A DNA stretch of 64,000 nucleotides from contig NZ_CBRF02000016.1 of NCBI RefSeq assembly GCF_000470315.2, positions 40,757 through 104,756 on the forward strand, in the 5' to 3' direction. The translations under genes and the position numbers were made by a program. The notes under the pieces were generated by a model, which was not told the DNA's origin, ran no database searches, and saw only the letters and a program-made list of their open reading frames with translations. This document shows positions 53,942 through 64,000 of this stretch, one piece after another; positions within the stretch are counted from its first letter, which is position 1; the number at the start of each line of letters is the position of its first letter. The stretch comes from Psychromonas sp. SP041. GTDB taxonomy: Bacteria; Pseudomonadota; Gammaproteobacteria; Enterobacterales; Psychromonadaceae.

Positions 53942-54547
53942 ATGGAATTGGTATTGAAAGATGCACAAAGTGCTCTTGAAGTTTCTGACACTACCTTTGG
54001 ACGTGAATACAACGAAGCCCTTGTACATCAGGTAGTCGTTGCATATGCAGCCGGTGCTCGTCAAGGTACTCGTGCTCAGAAAACCCGTAGTGATGTTCGC
54101 GGTGGTGGTAAGAAGCCATGGCGTCAAAAGGGTACTGGTCGCGCACGTGCAGGTACAATCCGAAGCCCTATTTGGGTAGGTGGTGGTGTAACTTTTGCAG
54201 CTCGTCCTCAGGACCATAGCCAAAAAGTTAACAAAAAAATGTATCGCGGTGCTGTAAGAAGTATTCTGTCTGAGTTAGTTCGCCAGGATCGTCTAATCGT
54301 TGTCGAAAAATTTACTGTAGAGGCTCCTAAAACTAAAGAGCTTGCAGCTAAATTAAAAGACATGGATCTTAAAGATGTTTTGATTATCACTGAAGAGTTA
54401 GATGAAAATCTATTCTTAGCAGCGCGTAACTTGTATAAAGTTGACGTTCGTGATGTTCAAGGTATTGATCCAGTAAGCCTAATCGCGTTTGATAAAGTTT
54501 TAGTAACTGCTGATGCAGTGAAAAAGATTGAGGAGAGCCTAGCATGA
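53942..54547 (+). CDS. rplD: 50S ribosomal protein L4
   Basis: 201 residues. The extended loop with [18 protein letters not shown] (residues about 55-72) lines the exit tunnel. In E. coli, L4 represses its own operon by acting on the S10 leader, and the leader here could allow the same. Overlaps rplW by four bases (ATGA). Confidence 0.98.
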   Translation: MELVLKDAQSALEVSDTTFGREYNEALVHQVVVAYAAGARQGTRAQKTRSDVRGGGKKPWRQKGTGRARAGTIRSPIWVGGGVTFAARPQDHSQKVNKKMYRGAVRSILSELVRQDRLIVVEKFTVEAPKTKELAAKLKDMDLKDVLIITEELDENLFLAARNLYKVDVRDVQGIDPVSLIAFDKVLVTADAVKKIEESLA

Positions 54548-54843
54548 TCAGTGAAGCACGTTTACTGCAAGTTATTCTAGCCCCGCATATCTCTGAAAAG
54601 GGAACTTTATCTGCTGAAAACCATAACACTATGGTATTCAAAGTTGCAGGTACTGCGACTAAAGCAGAAGTCAAAGCGGCAGTTCAGAAGTTATTTGATG
54701 TTGAAGTAACTGGTGTTCGCACACTTAACGTGAAGGGTAAAACCAAGCGTTCAGGTCAACGTATGGGTCGCCGTAGCGACTGGAAAAAAGCATACGTTTC
54801 TCTGGCTGAAGGTGCAGACATTAGTTTCGATGGCGCTGAGTAG
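54544..54843 (+). CDS. rplW: 50S ribosomal protein L23
   Basis: 99 residues. Tunnel-exit protein that docks trigger factor and SRP; the conserved segments LAPHISEKG and [17 protein letters not shown] are present. Coupled to rplD by a four-base overlap. Confidence 0.98.
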   Translation: MISEARLLQVILAPHISEKGTLSAENHNTMVFKVAGTATKAEVKAAVQKLFDVEVTGVRTLNVKGKTKRSGQRMGRRSDWKKAYVSLAEGADISFDGAE

Positions 54844-54854
54844 AGGAATTATAG

Positions 54855-55682
54855 ATGGCTATTGTAAAATGTAAGCCTACGTCTCCAGGTCGTCGCCACT
54901 TAGTTAAAGTGGTAAACAACGATCTGCATAAAGGCAAGCCATACGCTCCACTTTTAGAGTCAAAATCTAAATCTGGTGGTCGTAATAATGGCGGTCGCAT
55001 TACGGTTCGACATATCGGTGGTGGTCACAAACAACACTATCGTTTAGTTGATTTTAAACGTAATAAAGATGGTATCCCGGCAAAAGTTGAGCGTTTGGAA
55101 TATGATCCAAACCGTAGTGCAAATATTGCACTAGTACTTTATGCTGATGGTGAACGTCGCTACATCCTTGCCCCTAAAGGCCTGGTTGCTGGTGATATGA
55201 TCCAATCTGGTGAAGATGCATCAATCAAAGCAGGTAACTGTTTACCGATGCGTAACATCCCAGTAGGTACAACAGTACACGCTGTAGAAATGAAACCTGC
55301 TAAAGGTGCACAAATTGCACGTTCAGCTGGCTCATACAGCCAAATTATAGCTCGTGATGGTGCTTACGTTACTCTACGTTTACGTAGTGGTGAAATGCGT
55401 AAAATCCCTGCTGAGTGTCGTGCAACAATCGGTGAAGTTGGTAATGCAGAACATATGCTACGTCAACTAGGTAAAGCTGGTGCTACGCGTTGGCGTGGTG
55501 TTCGTCCTACCGTTCGTGGTGTTGTAATGAACCCAGTAGATCACCCACATGGTGGTGGTGAAGGTAAATCTAGTGGTGGTCGTCACCCTGTTTCGCCTTG
55601 GGGTGTTCCAACTAAGGGTTACAAAACTCGTAAGAACAAGAAAACTGATCAGTATATTGTTCGTCGTCGCAATAAGAAATAA
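54855..55682 (+). CDS. rplB: 50S ribosomal protein L2
   Basis: 275 residues. RNA-binding and peptidyl-transferase-centre protein; [15 protein letters not shown] includes the key His near residue 230. [17 protein letters not shown] is also typical. Eleven bases after rplW. Confidence 0.98.
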   Translation: MAIVKCKPTSPGRRHLVKVVNNDLHKGKPYAPLLESKSKSGGRNNGGRITVRHIGGGHKQHYRLVDFKRNKDGIPAKVERLEYDPNRSANIALVLYADGERRYILAPKGLVAGDMIQSGEDASIKAGNCLPMRNIPVGTTVHAVEMKPAKGAQIARSAGSYSQIIARDGAYVTLRLRSGEMRKIPAECRATIGEVGNAEHMLRQLGKAGATRWRGVRPTVRGVVMNPVDHPHGGGEGKSSGGRHPVSPWGVPTKGYKTRKNKKTDQYIVRRRNKK

Positions 55683-55696
55683 GTAGAGGTATCGCC

Positions 55697-55972
55697 ATGC
55701 CACGTTCTCTCAAGAAGGGTCCTTTTATTGACCTACACTTGCTGAAGAAGGTAGAGAAAGCGGTTGACAGTAACGAGAAAAAGCCTATTAAGACTTGGTC
55801 TCGTCGCTCTATGATCATTCCTGATATGATTGGTCTAACTATCGCTGTCCATAACGGGCGTCAACACGTGCCAGTATTCGTAACTGATGAAATGATCGGT
55901 CACAAACTGGGTGAATTTGCACCAACTCGTACTTACCGTGGCCATGTCGCGGATAAGAAAGCGAAGAAATAG
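55697..55972 (+). CDS. rpsS: 30S ribosomal protein S19
   Basis: 91 residues starting [18 protein letters not shown], with the conserved RTYRGH near the end. Forms the 30S head heterodimer with S13. GAGGT before the ATG. Confidence 0.98.
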   Translation: MPRSLKKGPFIDLHLLKKVEKAVDSNEKKPIKTWSRRSMIIPDMIGLTIAVHNGRQHVPVFVTDEMIGHKLGEFAPTRTYRGHVADKKAKK

Positions 55973-55980
55973 AGGTAATT

Positions 55981-56316
55981 ATGGAAGCTTTAGCTAAACA
56001 TTTATACGCTCGTTCTTCGGCTCAGAAAGCGCGCCTGGTAGCAGATCAAGTACGTGGTCTTCCAGTAGAAAAAGCACTAGAACTTTTATCATACAGCCCT
56101 AAGAAAGCTGCTGTTTTGATTAAGAAAGTTGTAGATTCTGCAATTGCAAACGCCGAGCACAATGAAGGCGCTGATGTTGATGAGCTAGTTATCACAAAAA
56201 TTTGTGTTGACGAAGGTCCTACAATGAAGCGAATCATGCCGCGTGCGAAAGGTCGTGCCGATCGCATAATGAAGCGTTCTTGCCATATCACAGTAGTGGT
56301 ATCAGACAGGGGTTAA
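55981..56316 (+). CDS. rplV: 50S ribosomal protein L22
   Basis: 111 residues. The beta-hairpin that lines the exit tunnel is in the region [18 protein letters not shown]. Normal length; eight bases after rpsS. Confidence 0.98.
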   Translation: MEALAKHLYARSSAQKARLVADQVRGLPVEKALELLSYSPKKAAVLIKKVVDSAIANAEHNEGADVDELVITKICVDEGPTMKRIMPRAKGRADRIMKRSCHITVVVSDRG

Positions 56317-56319
56317 ACA

Positions 56320-57009
56320 ATGGGACAGAAAGTTCATCCTAACGGTATTCGCCTAGGTATCACTAAAGCATTTAGCTCTACTTGGTATGCAGGCAAAAAA
56401 GATTTTGCAGATAACTTATACAGTGATTTTCAAATCCGTAAATTCTTAACAGAGAAATTGAAAAATGCTTCTTTGTCTAAAATTACTATTGAACGTCCAG
56501 CGAAAAGCGTACGTGTGACTATTCACACAGCTCGTCCTGGTGTTGTAATTGGTAAGAAAGGCGAAGATGTTGAGTTACTACGTACAGCTATTGCTAAAAT
56601 GGCCGGCGTTCCAGCTCAAATCAATATCTCAGAAGTTCGTAAACCTGAACTTGACGCAAAACTAGTAGCAGATTCAATCTCTTCTCAGTTAGAGCGTCGT
56701 GTTATGTTCCGTCGTGCTATGAAGCGTGCGGTACAAAATGCTATGCGTCTAGGCGCTAAAGGTATCAAAGTTCAAGTTAGTGGTCGTCTTGGTGGTGCAG
56801 AAATCGCTCGTGACGAATGGTATCGTGAAGGTCGTGTACCTCTGCATACTCTTCGTGCCGATATTGATTACTCAACATCAGAAGCATTGACTGTTTACGG
56901 TATCATTGGTGTTAAGGTTTGGATATTTAAAGGCGAGATTCTTGGTGGTTTACCACTTCAACAAGAAGAAGCGCCAGCTAAACCAAAACGCAAAGGTCGC
57001 GGTAAGTAG
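56320..57009 (+). CDS. rpsC: 30S ribosomal protein S3
   Basis: 229 residues. Type II KH domain with [12 protein letters not shown], and the C-terminal S3 domain with [30 protein letters not shown]. Starts three bases after rplV. Lys/Arg-rich tail. Confidence 0.98.
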   Translation: MGQKVHPNGIRLGITKAFSSTWYAGKKDFADNLYSDFQIRKFLTEKLKNASLSKITIERPAKSVRVTIHTARPGVVIGKKGEDVELLRTAIAKMAGVPAQINISEVRKPELDAKLVADSISSQLERRVMFRRAMKRAVQNAMRLGAKGIKVQVSGRLGGAEIARDEWYREGRVPLHTLRADIDYSTSEALTVYGIIGVKVWIFKGEILGGLPLQQEEAPAKPKRKGRGK

Positions 57010-57021
57010 GAGTAAAATCTA

Positions 57022-57432
57022 ATGATGCAACCAAAACGTATGAAGTTCCGCAAAATGATGAAAGGCCGCAACCGTGGTCTTTCTAAAGGTGCGGAAGTAA
57101 GCTTTGGCGAATTTGGCTTAAAAGCAACTGGTCGTGGTCGAATTACTGCTCGTCAAATCGAAGCAGCACGTCGTGCAATGACTCGTCATGTTAAACGTCA
57201 AGGTAAAATCTGGATCCGTGTGTTTCCTGATAAACCGATTACCAGCAAACCGTTAGAAGTGCGCCAAGGTAAAGGTAAAGGTAACGTGGAATATTGGGTT
57301 GCTCAAACTCAGCCAGGTAAAGTTCTTTATGAAATGGAAGGTGTTCCAGAAGCATTGGCTCGTGAAGCATTTGCTCTTGCAGCAGCTAAATTGCCAGTGG
57401 CAACAACTTTCGTAACTCGTAAGGTGATGTAA
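57022..57432 (+). CDS. rplP: 50S ribosomal protein L16
   Basis: 136 residues. Begins [12 protein letters not shown], corresponding to MLQPKRTKFRK in E. coli. Contains the Arg of the [22 protein letters not shown] region that is hydroxylated by YcfD in E. coli. Its final TAATG overlaps rpmC. Confidence 0.98.
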   Translation: MMQPKRMKFRKMMKGRNRGLSKGAEVSFGEFGLKATGRGRITARQIEAARRAMTRHVKRQGKIWIRVFPDKPITSKPLEVRQGKGKGNVEYWVAQTQPGKVLYEMEGVPEALAREAFALAAAKLPVATTFVTRKVM

Positions 57433-57623
57433 TGAAAGCTAACGAACTTAAAGAAAAAAGCGTTGAAGAGCTTAATGCTGAACTTCTAAACCTATTACGT
57501 GAGCAATTTAACTTACGTATGCAGTTAAACACAGGTCAGTTAGAAAAGCCGCACTCAGTTAAACAAGTGCGTCGTGACATCGCCCGTGTTAAGACAGTAT
57601 TAAATCAGAAGGCAGGTGCGTAA
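57432..57623 (+). CDS. rpmC: 50S ribosomal protein L29
   Basis: 63 residues, two-helix protein: [19 protein letters not shown] and REQFNLRMQ. One-base overlaps with both rplP and rpsQ show tight translational coupling. Confidence 0.98.
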   Translation: MKANELKEKSVEELNAELLNLLREQFNLRMQLNTGQLEKPHSVKQVRRDIARVKTVLNQKAGA

Positions 57624-57874
57624 TGAGCGAAAAAAATACTCGTACTCTTCAAGGTAAAGTAATCAGTGCAAAGATGGACAAGTCTATCGTTGTAGCAATT
57701 GAACGTAAAGTGAAGCACCCGTTATACGGTAAATTCATGAAGCGTACTACTAAGCTACATGCACATGATGAAACAAACCAATGTAATGAAGGCGACTACG
57801 TAGAAATTAGTGAATGTCGTCCTTTATCTAAGAATAAATCTTGGACATTGGCAAAAATCGTAACCAAAGCATAA
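57623..57874 (+). CDS. rpsQ: 30S ribosomal protein S17
   Basis: 83 residues, OB fold; [22 protein letters not shown] and the HDE...[18 protein letters not shown] motif are typical. Last gene of the S10 operon; a terminator follows after 40 bases. Confidence 0.98.
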   Translation: MSEKNTRTLQGKVISAKMDKSIVVAIERKVKHPLYGKFMKRTTKLHAHDETNQCNEGDYVEISECRPLSKNKSWTLAKIVTKA

Positions 57875-57914
57875 TTAACTGATTTTCAGGTAATTTAATT
57901 TGATTACATAAGCT

Positions 57915-57947
57915 AAACGGTACTCATGATTTGAGTGCCGTTTTTTT
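57915..57947 (+). terminator. Terminator of the S10 operon
   Basis: AAACGGTACTC, 7-base loop, GAGTGCCGTTTTTTT: an 11-bp stem with one G-U pair and a seven-T run. It separates the S10 operon from the spc operon. Confidence 0.92.
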
Positions 57948-57951
57948 AGAC

Positions 57952-57980
57952 TATCTTTCTAATAAAGTTGGTGGTATGAT
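57952..57980 (+). promoter_or_regulatory. Probable spc operon promoter
   Basis: TGGTATGAT at 57972-57980 is an extended -10 element (TG-N-TATGAT); only a weak TATCTT-like -35 lies 17 bases upstream. It is positioned right after the S10 terminator and 69 bases before rplN, where a separate spc promoter is expected. A TCCC/GGGA hairpin follows at about 57985-58004 in the leader. Confidence 0.55.
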
Positions 57981-58048
57981 GCCGCTCCCTGAAACATGGG
58001 AACACGACTCATTTAGAGAGTATCAATAGTAAATAGCGGAGCACTATA

Positions 58049-58417
58049 ATGATCCAAATGCAAAGTGTGCTAGATGTCGCCGACAATAGTGGCGCTCGAC
58101 GCGTAATGTGTATTAAGGTCCTTGGTGGCTCGCATCGCCGTTATGCAGCAATCGGTGACATCATCAAAGTTTCTGTGAAGGAAGCAATTCCTCGTGGAAA
58201 AATTAAAAAAGGTGATGTTCATTCAGCTGTGGTAGTGCGTACCAGAAAAGGTGTACGTCGTCCCGATGGTTCTGTAATTCGTTTTGATCGCAACGCTGCG
58301 GTTATCTTGAATGCAAACAACCAGCCTGTCGGTACACGTATCTTTGGCCCTGTAACCCGTGAGCTTCGAAATGAAAATTTCATGAAGATAGTCTCACTGG
58401 CGCCAGAAGTACTGTAA
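58049..58417 (+). CDS. rplN: 50S ribosomal protein L14
   Basis: 122 residues. [27 protein letters not shown] is the universal N-terminus; [23 protein letters not shown] follows. First gene of the spc operon. GCGGAG before the ATG. Confidence 0.98.
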   Translation: MIQMQSVLDVADNSGARRVMCIKVLGGSHRRYAAIGDIIKVSVKEAIPRGKIKKGDVHSAVVVRTRKGVRRPDGSVIRFDRNAAVILNANNQPVGTRIFGPVTRELRNENFMKIVSLAPEVL

Positions 58418-58427
58418 GGAACCGAAA

Positions 58428-58742
58428 ATGGCAGCAAAAATAAAACGTGACGATGAAGTAATTGTTATTGCCGGAAAAGATAAAGGTAAAACTGGGAAAA
58501 TTTCTCAAGTTTTAGCTAACGGTAAAGTAATTATTGAAGGTGTAAACATTCAAAAGAAACACCAAAAGCCAAACCCACAAGCGGGCGTAGCTGGCGGTAT
58601 CATTGAACAAAATGCACCGATCGAAGTATCAAATGTTGCGATCTACAACTCGGCAACGAGTAAAGCAGATCGTGTTGGATTTAGACTAGAAGACGGACAA
58701 AAAGTACGTTTCTTCAAATCTAATAATGAACTTGTGAAGTAA
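58428..58742 (+). CDS. rplX: 50S ribosomal protein L24
   Basis: 104 residues with a KOW motif near the N-terminus ([18 protein letters not shown]). One of the two assembly initiators of the 50S subunit. Ten bases after rplN. Confidence 0.98.
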   Translation: MAAKIKRDDEVIVIAGKDKGKTGKISQVLANGKVIIEGVNIQKKHQKPNPQAGVAGGIIEQNAPIEVSNVAIYNSATSKADRVGFRLEDGQKVRFFKSNNELVK

Positions 58743-58800
58743 CTGGAGTTTACGATGGCGAAACTGCATGATTTCTATAAAGACAACGTGGTGTCTGATT
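58740..58800 (+). promoter_or_regulatory. Probable S8 repressor-binding site at the start of rplE
   Basis: In E. coli, S8 represses the spc operon by binding the mRNA around the rplE start. The sequence here from TTTACGATGG through the first codons ([13 protein letters not shown]) is closely similar to the E. coli site by memory. Structure was not computed. Confidence 0.4.
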
Positions 58801-59294
58801 TGCAAAAGCAATTCGACTATACGTCTGTCATGCAAGTCCCTCGAATAGAGAAAATCACCCTTAATATGGGTGTTGGTGAAGCACTGGCTGATAAAAAAGT
58901 CCTAGAGCACGCTGCGTCAGATATGGCAGCAATCTCAGGTCAAAAGCCAATGATCACTAAAGCACGCCGCTCTGTGGCAGGCTTCAAAATTCGTGAAGGC
59001 TACCCGATTGGTTGTAAAGTAACACTACGTGGTGCACGTATGTGGGATTTCTTTGAGCGTTTGGTAACAATCGCTATCCCACGCGTACGTGATTTCCGTG
59101 GCCTGAATGCTAAGTCATTCGATGGTCGTGGTAACTACTCTATGGGTGTTCGTGAGCAAATCATTTTCCCTGAAATCGATTACGATAAAGTTGATAAAGT
59201 ACGTGGTTTAGATATCACAATTACTACTTCAGCTAAGTCTGACGAAGAAGCACGCGCACTTTTGTCTGCGTTCAACTTCCCATTCCGTAAGTAA
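58755..59294 (+). CDS. rplE: 50S ribosomal protein L5
   Basis: 179 residues; binds 5S r[30 protein letters not shown] and [21 protein letters not shown] are canonical. GGAG before the ATG. Confidence 0.98.
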   Translation: MAKLHDFYKDNVVSDLQKQFDYTSVMQVPRIEKITLNMGVGEALADKKVLEHAASDMAAISGQKPMITKARRSVAGFKIREGYPIGCKVTLRGARMWDFFERLVTIAIPRVRDFRGLNAKSFDGRGNYSMGVREQIIFPEIDYDKVDKVRGLDITITTSAKSDEEARALLSAFNFPFRK

Positions 59295-59305
59295 GGAGTT
59301 AGAAA

Positions 59306-59611
59306 ATGGCTAAACAATCAATGAAAGCGCGTGAAGTAAAACGTGAGAAGTTAGTTGCTAAGTTCGCTGAAAAGCGTGCAGCATTAAAAGCAACTATTAA
59401 TAATCTAAATACTGCTGACGAAGATCGTTGGAATGCAGTATTAGAGCTTCAATCGCTACCTCGTGATTCAAGTTCAGTACGTCAACGTAACCGTTGTAAC
59501 GTTACTGGTCGTCCACATGGTTATCTTCGTAAATTTGGCATGAGCCGTATTAAGGTTCGTGAGCATATGATGCGCGGAGAAATCCCTGGCCTGAAAAAAG
59601 CCAGCTGGTAA
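59306..59611 (+). CDS. rpsN: 30S ribosomal protein S14 (zinc-free form)
   Basis: 101 residues. The long form of S14 without the CxxC zinc ribbon; only one Cys occurs in the [14 protein letters not shown] segment. So it needs no zinc, unlike the 61-residue form. Confidence 0.98.
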   Translation: MAKQSMKAREVKREKLVAKFAEKRAALKATINNLNTADEDRWNAVLELQSLPRDSSSVRQRNRCNVTGRPHGYLRKFGMSRIKVREHMMRGEIPGLKKASW

Positions 59612-59636
59612 TCAATTAATCACGGAGTAAATAGTT

Positions 59637-60029
59637 ATGAGCATGCAAGATCCTATTTCGGATATGCTAACGCGTATTCGTAACGGTCAAGCAGCAAGCA
59701 AAGTATCTGTTAAGATGCCTTCTTCTAAGCAAAAAGTTGCAATTGCAGCTGTGCTTAAAGCAGAAGGTTATGTTTCAGATTTCGCTGTTGCTGGTGACAC
59801 AAAGCCTGAATTAGAAGTTACTTTAAAGTACTTCGAAGGCAAAAAAGTAATCGATACTATCAAACGAGTAAGCCGCCCAGGTCTTCGTATCTATAAAGGT
59901 GCAAATGATCTTCCTAAGGTTATGGCTGGTTTAGGTATTGCGATTGTTTCAACTTCTCAAGGTGTTATGACTGACCGAGCTGCGCGTAATGCAAGCATCG
60001 GCGGTGAGATCATCTGTTACGTATCTTAA
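59637..60029 (+). CDS. rpsH: 30S ribosomal protein S8
   Basis: 130 residues. [18 protein letters not shown] start; the C-terminal RNA-binding loop [13 protein letters not shown] is present. Translational repressor of the spc operon in E. coli. Confidence 0.98.
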   Translation: MSMQDPISDMLTRIRNGQAASKVSVKMPSSKQKVAIAAVLKAEGYVSDFAVAGDTKPELEVTLKYFEGKKVIDTIKRVSRPGLRIYKGANDLPKVMAGLGIAIVSTSQGVMTDRAARNASIGGEIICYVS

Positions 60030-60039
60030 GGAGTAATCT

Positions 60040-60573
60040 ATGTCTCGTATAGCTAAGGCACCGATTACTGTTTCTGCTGGCGTAGAAGTAAAAGTAAATG
60101 GTCAAGAGATCACTGTTAAAAGTGGTAAAAGCGAATTAGTTCGTACTCTTAATGATGCTGTTATTGTTAATTTAGAAGATGGCGTATTAACTTTCGCACC
60201 TGTTGAAGGTGTTAAAGACGCATGGGCACAAGCAGGTACTGCACGTGCTAACGTTAACAATATGGTTGTAGGTGTAACTCAAGGCTTTAAGAAGACTCTT
60301 CTTCTTCAAGGTGTTGGTTACCGTGCACAAGTTAAAGGTCAAGATGTAAACCTAACTTTAGGTTTCTCTCACCCTGTTGTATATGCATTACCTCAAGGTA
60401 TTTCTGCTACGGCTCCAAGCCAAACAGAAATCATCATTGAAGGTTCTGATAAACAACAAGTAGGCCAAGTAGCTGCAGAGATTCGTGCTTTCCGTCCGCC
60501 AGAGCCTTATAAAGGTAAAGGTGTTCGTTACGCTGATGAAAATGTGCGTCGTAAAGAAGCGAAGAAAAAGTAA
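60040..60573 (+). CDS. rplF: 50S ribosomal protein L6
   Basis: 177 residues, two homologous domains. The C-terminal [30 protein letters not shown] is diagnostic. AAGGAG before the ATG. Confidence 0.98.
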   Translation: MSRIAKAPITVSAGVEVKVNGQEITVKSGKSELVRTLNDAVIVNLEDGVLTFAPVEGVKDAWAQAGTARANVNNMVVGVTQGFKKTLLLQGVGYRAQVKGQDVNLTLGFSHPVVYALPQGISATAPSQTEIIIEGSDKQQVGQVAAEIRAFRPPEPYKGKGVRYADENVRRKEAKKK

Positions 60574-60584
60574 GGTAAGACACT

Positions 60585-60935
60585 ATGGATAAGAAAGCAT
60601 CTCGTCTTCGTCGTGCTACCCGCACACGTAAGAAATTGCAAGATCTTGGTGCAACTCGTCTTGTGATCAACCGTACACCTCGCCATACTTACGCGCAGGT
60701 AATTACAGCAGACGCACAAGTCGTAGCAAGCGCTTCTACATTAGAAAAAGAAGTGATTGCACTAGTTAAGAACGGTGGTAATAAAGAAGCAGCTCAACTA
60801 ATTGGTAAATTAGTTGCAGAACGTGCGGTAGAGAAAGGAATTTCTAAAATTTCTTTTGACCGTAGCGGTTTCCAATACCACGGTCGTGTTGCAGCACTAG
60901 CTGACGCAGCTCGTGAAGCTGGTCTACAGTTCTAA
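60585..60935 (+). CDS. rplR: 50S ribosomal protein L18
   Basis: 116 residues. 5S rRNA-binding protein: [11 protein letters not shown] start, [16 protein letters not shown], and the ending [19 protein letters not shown]. Confidence 0.98.
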   Translation: MDKKASRLRRATRTRKKLQDLGATRLVINRTPRHTYAQVITADAQVVASASTLEKEVIALVKNGGNKEAAQLIGKLVAERAVEKGISKISFDRSGFQYHGRVAALADAAREAGLQF

Positions 60936-60946
60936 GGGTAAAGATT

Positions 60947-61447
60947 ATGTCAAAAGTAGAATCTCAAACCGGTGATCTGAACGAAAAGCTAATCGCAGTA
61001 AACCGTGTTTCAAAAGTAGTTAAAGGTGGTCGCATCTTTAGCTTCACAGCACTAACAGTTGTTGGTGATGGTAATGGTCGTGTTGGTTTCGGCTATGGTA
61101 AGGCTCGTGAAGTTCCAGCAGCTATTCAAAAAGCTATGGAAAAAGCACGTCGCAATATCAGCGAAATCCAATTAAAAGGTAACACTCTGCAACACCCAGT
61201 TAAGGGCCGTCATTCTGGTTCTAAGGTGTACATGCAACCAGCATCGGAAGGTACTGGTATCATCGCAGGTGGTGCAATGCGTGCCGTGTTAGAAGTTGTT
61301 GGTGTACAGAATGTACTATCAAAAGCTTACGGCTCAACTAACCCAATTAACGTTGTCCGCGCTACGATGGATGCACTAGAGAGTATGAACTCTCCAGAGC
61401 AAATCGCAGCTAAGCGTGGCTTAAACGTTAGTGATATTCTGGGGTAA
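60947..61447 (+). CDS. rpsE: 30S ribosomal protein S5
   Basis: 166 residues. Double-stranded RNA-binding-like N-terminal domain ([25 protein letters not shown]) and the C-terminal domain with [16 protein letters not shown]. Contributes to decoding accuracy. Confidence 0.98.
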   Translation: MSKVESQTGDLNEKLIAVNRVSKVVKGGRIFSFTALTVVGDGNGRVGFGYGKAREVPAAIQKAMEKARRNISEIQLKGNTLQHPVKGRHSGSKVYMQPASEGTGIIAGGAMRAVLEVVGVQNVLSKAYGSTNPINVVRATMDALESMNSPEQIAAKRGLNVSDILG

Positions 61448-61453
61448 TTCAGC

Positions 61454-61636
61454 ATGGCTACTAAAACGATTAAAGTAACTCAAACCAAAAGTGCAATTGG
61501 CCGTTTACCGAAGCACCGTGCAACATTAACAGGTCTAGGCCTGCGTCGCATCGGTCACACAGTAGAGTTGCAAGATACTCCTGCTGTACGTGGTATGGTT
61601 AATAAAGTTTACTATATGGTTAAGGTTGAGGGGTAA
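61454..61636 (+). CDS. rpmD: 50S ribosomal protein L30
   Basis: 60 residues: [32 protein letters not shown] is the L30 signature. Six bases after rpsE, three before rplO. Confidence 0.98.
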   Translation: MATKTIKVTQTKSAIGRLPKHRATLTGLGLRRIGHTVELQDTPAVRGMVNKVYYMVKVEG

Positions 61637-61638
61637 TT

Positions 61639-62073
61639 ATGAAACTAAATACTCTATCTCCAGCTGCTGGTTCTAAACCAGTACGTAAACGTGTCGGTCG
61701 TGGTATCGGTTCTGGACTAGGTAAGACAGGTGGCCGCGGTCACAAAGGTCAAAAATCTCGTTCAGGCGGTACTGTACGTCCTGGTTTTGAAGGCGGTCAA
61801 ATGCCATTAAAACAACGTTTACCAAAATTTGGTTTTACATCTCGTAAATCTCTAGTTAGCGGTGAAGTTCGTTTGAACGAAATTGCTAAAGTAGAAGGCG
61901 ATATCGTAACACTAGAAACGTTGAAGCAGGCAGGTCTACTAACAAACACAACTAAGTTTGCTAAAGTAGTTCTATCTGGTGAAATCTCTCGCTCAGTAAC
62001 AGTACAAGGCCTTGGTGTAACCAAAGGTGCTCGTGCTGCAATTGAAGCGGCGGGCGGAAAAATCGAGGAATAA
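61639..62073 (+). CDS. rplO: 50S ribosomal protein L15
   Basis: 144 residues. Gly/Arg-rich N-terminus ([25 protein letters not shown]) and [18 protein letters not shown]. Precedes secY by six bases. Confidence 0.98.
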   Translation: MKLNTLSPAAGSKPVRKRVGRGIGSGLGKTGGRGHKGQKSRSGGTVRPGFEGGQMPLKQRLPKFGFTSRKSLVSGEVRLNEIAKVEGDIVTLETLKQAGLLTNTTKFAKVVLSGEISRSVTVQGLGVTKGARAAIEAAGGKIEE

Positions 62074-62079
62074 TAGGCA

Positions 62080-63408
62080 ATGGCTAAGAAACCAGGATTA
62101 GATCCAAAAGCGGCACAAGGAAGCAAATTGAGCGAACTTAAAACACGTTTATTGTTTGTTTTAGGCGCTATATTAGTGTTCCGTGCAGGTTCTTTTGTTC
62201 CAATTCCTGGTATTGACGCCGCTGTCCTAGCTGATTTATTCCAACAGCAAAAGGGTACCATCATAGAAATGTTTAACATGTTCTCTGGTGGTGCGCTTGA
62301 GCGTGCTTCTATCTTTGCATTGGGTATAATGCCGTATATTTCTGCGTCTATTATTATTCAATTGTTAACGGTAGTTCATCCTCCTTTAGCTGAGCTAAAG
62401 AAAGAGGGTGAGTCTGGTCGTCGTAAGATAAACCAGTACACACGTTACGGTACTTTGATATTAGGTACGTTCCAAGCAATTGGTATTGCAACCGGTTTGC
62501 CTACGATGATGCCTGGACTTGTTGAAAATGCAGGTCTAAGCTTTTACATCACGGCAGTTGTAAGTTTAGTGACAGGAACTATGTTCCTTATGTGGCTAGG
62601 TGAGCAAATAACTGAGCGCGGTATTGGTAATGGTATTTCTATCATTATTTTTGTAGGTATTATTGCTGGGTTGCCATCGGCAATCGGGCAAACTGCTGAG
62701 CAAGCACGACAAGGTGAAATTCATCTTCTAGTGCTATTAGCATTAATTGTTATCGTTTTTGCAACTACTGCTTTTGTAGTATTTGTTGAACGTGGTCAAC
62801 GACGTATCGTTGTTAACTACGCTAAACGCCAACAAGGCCGTAAGGTTTTTGCTGCTCAAAGTACTCATTTGCCATTGAAATTAAATATGGCTGGTGTAAT
62901 CCCTGCAATTTTTGCTTCGAGTGTTATCTTATTCCCTGGTACTATTGCCCAGTGGTTTGGTCAGACTGAAGGTTTAAGCTGGTTATCGGATGTTTCATTG
63001 GCTTTACAGCCGGGACAACCGTTGCATATGATGTTATATGCAGCTGCTATTATCTTCTTTTGCTTCTTTTATACTGCACTTACGTTTAATCCACGTGAAA
63101 CTGCAGATAATCTGAAGAAAAGCGGTGCCTTTATCCCAGGAATTCGTCCAGGAGAACAAACATCACGTTACATTGATAAAGTAATGACGCGTCTAACATT
63201 AGCTGGTGCGTTGTATATTACCTTTATCTGTTTGATTCCCGAGTTTATGATGGTTGCAATGAATACACAGTTCTACTTCGGTGGTACGTCGTTATTAATT
63301 ATTGTTGTTGTTATCATGGACTTTATGGCACAGGTGCAGACTCATTTGATGTCTAATCAATATGATTCTGTCTTGAAAAAAGCTAACTTGAAAGATTACG
63401 GAAAATAA
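62080..63408 (+). CDS. secY: Protein translocase subunit SecY
   Basis: 442 residues, ten membrane helices, plug region near 60-75. Signatures: [36 protein letters not shown] stretch [15 protein letters not shown], and [34 protein letters not shown] in the ribosome-docking loops. Core channel of the Sec translocon. Standard position after rplO. Confidence 0.98.
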   Translation: MAKKPGLDPKAAQGSKLSELKTRLLFVLGAILVFRAGSFVPIPGIDAAVLADLFQQQKGTIIEMFNMFSGGALERASIFALGIMPYISASIIIQLLTVVHPPLAELKKEGESGRRKINQYTRYGTLILGTFQAIGIATGLPTMMPGLVENAGLSFYITAVVSLVTGTMFLMWLGEQITERGIGNGISIIIFVGIIAGLPSAIGQTAEQARQGEIHLLVLLALIVIVFATTAFVVFVERGQRRIVVNYAKRQQGRKVFAAQSTHLPLKLNMAGVIPAIFASSVILFPGTIAQWFGQTEGLSWLSDVSLALQPGQPLHMMLYAAAIIFFCFFYTALTFNPRETADNLKKSGAFIPGIRPGEQTSRYIDKVMTRLTLAGALYITFICLIPEFMMVAMNTQFYFGGTSLLIIVVVIMDFMAQVQTHLMSNQYDSVLKKANLKDYGK

Positions 63409-63443
63409 ACCGAGTCTGATAGTTATAATCACGGAGTGTTGCA

Positions 63444-63557
63444 ATGAAAGTTCGTGCATCCGTTAAAAAAATCTGTCGTAACTGCAAAGTTATCAAACGC
63501 CACGGTGTGGTGCGAGTTATCTGCGTAGAGCCAAAGCATAAACAACGCCAAGGCTAA
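63444..63557 (+). CDS. rpmJ: 50S ribosomal protein L36, zinc-binding form
   Basis: 37 residues: [19 protein letters not shown], then [19 protein letters not shown]11, C14, C27 and a following His form the zinc site, so this is the C+ form replaced by a zinc-free paralogue under zinc limitation in some bacteria. GGAG lies before the ATG. Last gene of the spc operon here. Confidence 0.97.
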   Translation: MKVRASVKKICRNCKVIKRHGVVRVICVEPKHKQRQG

Positions 63558-63582
63558 TCCACAGAGATTTTGGATATATCAG

Positions 63583-63622
63583 CAGCTTAGGTGGTTAATT
63601 CCATCTAAGCTGTGTTTTGTTT
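63583..63622 (+). terminator. Hairpin at the end of the spc operon
   Basis: CAGCTTAGGTGG, loop TTAATT, CCATCTAAGCTG (12-bp stem with one G-U pair), then TGTTTTGTTT. The T-tract is interrupted, so termination is probably partial and rpsM could still be reached by read-through. Confidence 0.75.
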
Positions 63623-63627
63623 GCTAA

Positions 63628-63700
63628 TTTATCATTTGTCGAGTATCCTACCGGGCTTTTCGCAAATGAATCGTTAACTTTAAGGAGTGCATAGTGGCCC
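63628..63700 (+). promoter_or_regulatory. Alpha operon leader (S4-binding pseudoknot)
   Basis: CATTTG (63633-63638) can pair with CAAATG (63663-63668). Between them are GAGTATCCT and CGGGCTTTTC, then AAGGAGTGCATAGTGG at the rpsM start, all matching the E. coli alpha operon ribosome-binding-site pseudoknot by memory. Ribosomal protein S4 binds that element and blocks rpsM translation. Confidence 0.75.
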
Positions 63701-64000
63701 GTATCGCTGGCATTAACGTTCCTGATCATAAGCATGCAGTTATCGCATTAACTGCTATTTTTGGCATTGGCAAGACTCGTTCACAAATTATTTGTGCTGA
63801 GTCAGGTATTGCTGAAAATACTAAGCTTAAAGATCTGGATGAAACACAAATCGAAGCTCTTCGTACAGAAGTAGCTAAATTCGCCGTTGAAGGTGATTTA
63901 CGTCGTGAAGTATCTATGAGCATCAAGCGTCTAATGGACCTTGGTTGTTACCGTGGACTTCGTCATCGTCGCAGCTTGCCTGTACGTGGACAGCGTTCTA
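63694..64000 (+). CDS. rpsM: 30S ribosomal protein S13, 3' end cut by the window
   Basis: First 102 codons. GTG start behind [35 protein letters not shown] is the typical N-terminus, and [18 protein letters not shown] is near the C-terminus, so only about 15 residues are missing. First gene of the alpha operon; rpsK, rpsD, rpoA and rplQ are expected to follow outside the window. Confidence 0.97.
   Translation, partial: MARIAGINVPDHKHAVIALTAIFGIGKTRSQIICAESGIAENTKLKDLDETQIEALRTEVAKFAVEGDLRREVSMSIKRLMDLGCYRGLRHRRSLPVRGQRS

Noticed and set aside
61797..62279. 160-codon minus-strand frame across rplO and secY
   Set aside because: Antisense shadow of two certain genes.

Overview
The window is chromosomal DNA of a low-GC, probably marine or cold-adapted gammaproteobacterium. 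Gene content and protein similarity resemble Psychromonas, Vibrio and Shewanella, and many genes have clear Escherichia coli counterparts (srkA, yihD, yrdB, yrdD, smg, yhjX/ypdAB). The genus is an inference. I see no prophage, IS element, CRISPR array, rRNA or tRNA. Almost everything is core or common accessory metabolism, so the interest lies in regulation, gene starts and a few unrecognised small genes. I did not find a clear undescribed multi-gene system.

Layout. 1-2.5 kb (minus strand): start of srkA, the oxidase assembly protein ccoG and a small lipoprotein. 2.7-6.5 kb: a Fe/Mn ABC importer, sitABCD (yfeABCD), preceded by a Fur box and seven degenerate 13-bp tandem repeats. 6.6-8.3 kb (minus): aroE with the small conserved genes yrdB, yihD and a DUF4250 gene. 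8.6-9.6 kb: an RlmI-like methyltransferase. 9.7-14.4 kb (minus): purEK, tsaC, yrdD, smg and dprA. 14.4-15.5 kb: a LysM protein divergent from def-fmt-rsmB-trkA-trkH (15.6-21.3 kb). 21.4-25.6 kb: a VOC enzyme divergent from a LysR regulator, a Sel1-like protein, and rmuC with a small membrane protein. 25.9-31.3 kb: glmS, a periplasmic Cache-domain protein, exported msrA and metQ behind a MetJ-like site. 31.4-35.2 kb (minus): ypdA-ypdB (pyruvate two-component system) and its known E. coli target yhjX side by side. 35.5-39.5 kb: small membrane proteins, a cupin, a DMT transporter, a beta-barrel and a hydratase-like enzyme. 39.6-42.3 kb: tonB-exbB-exbD divergent from the heme protein gene hutZ around a Fur-like site. 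42.4-43.6 kb: an orphan methyltransferase. 44.1-49.4 kb: a three-gene beta-oxidation operon (thiolase, FadJ-like enzyme, acyl-CoA dehydrogenase). 49.6-52.6 kb (minus): tmcA-rsuA-MGMT. 53-64 kb: the S10 operon, the spc operon through secY and rpmJ, and the start of the alpha operon with its S4-type leader.

Themes. Metal and heme acquisition (sitABCD, tonB-exbBD, hutZ) carries Fur-like sites. Translation genes dominate: ribosomal proteins, def, fmt, rsmB, rsuA, tmcA and tsaC. The points I would look at first are: (1) dprA, whose full-length frame has no ATG, GTG or TTG start and whose Shine-Dalgarno lies in a hairpin; (2) the element between ypdB and yhjX, which is both a terminator-shaped hairpin and a pair of YpdB-like direct repeats; (3) the 13-bp repeat array before sitA; (4) a strong plus-strand terminator at 8310-8339 with no gene before it; (5) a Cache sensor protein that ends without any signalling output domain. 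Several gene starts were moved to a start codon with a better ribosome-binding site (sitD, metQ, the VOC gene, tmcA, the FadJ-like gene, rpsJ).
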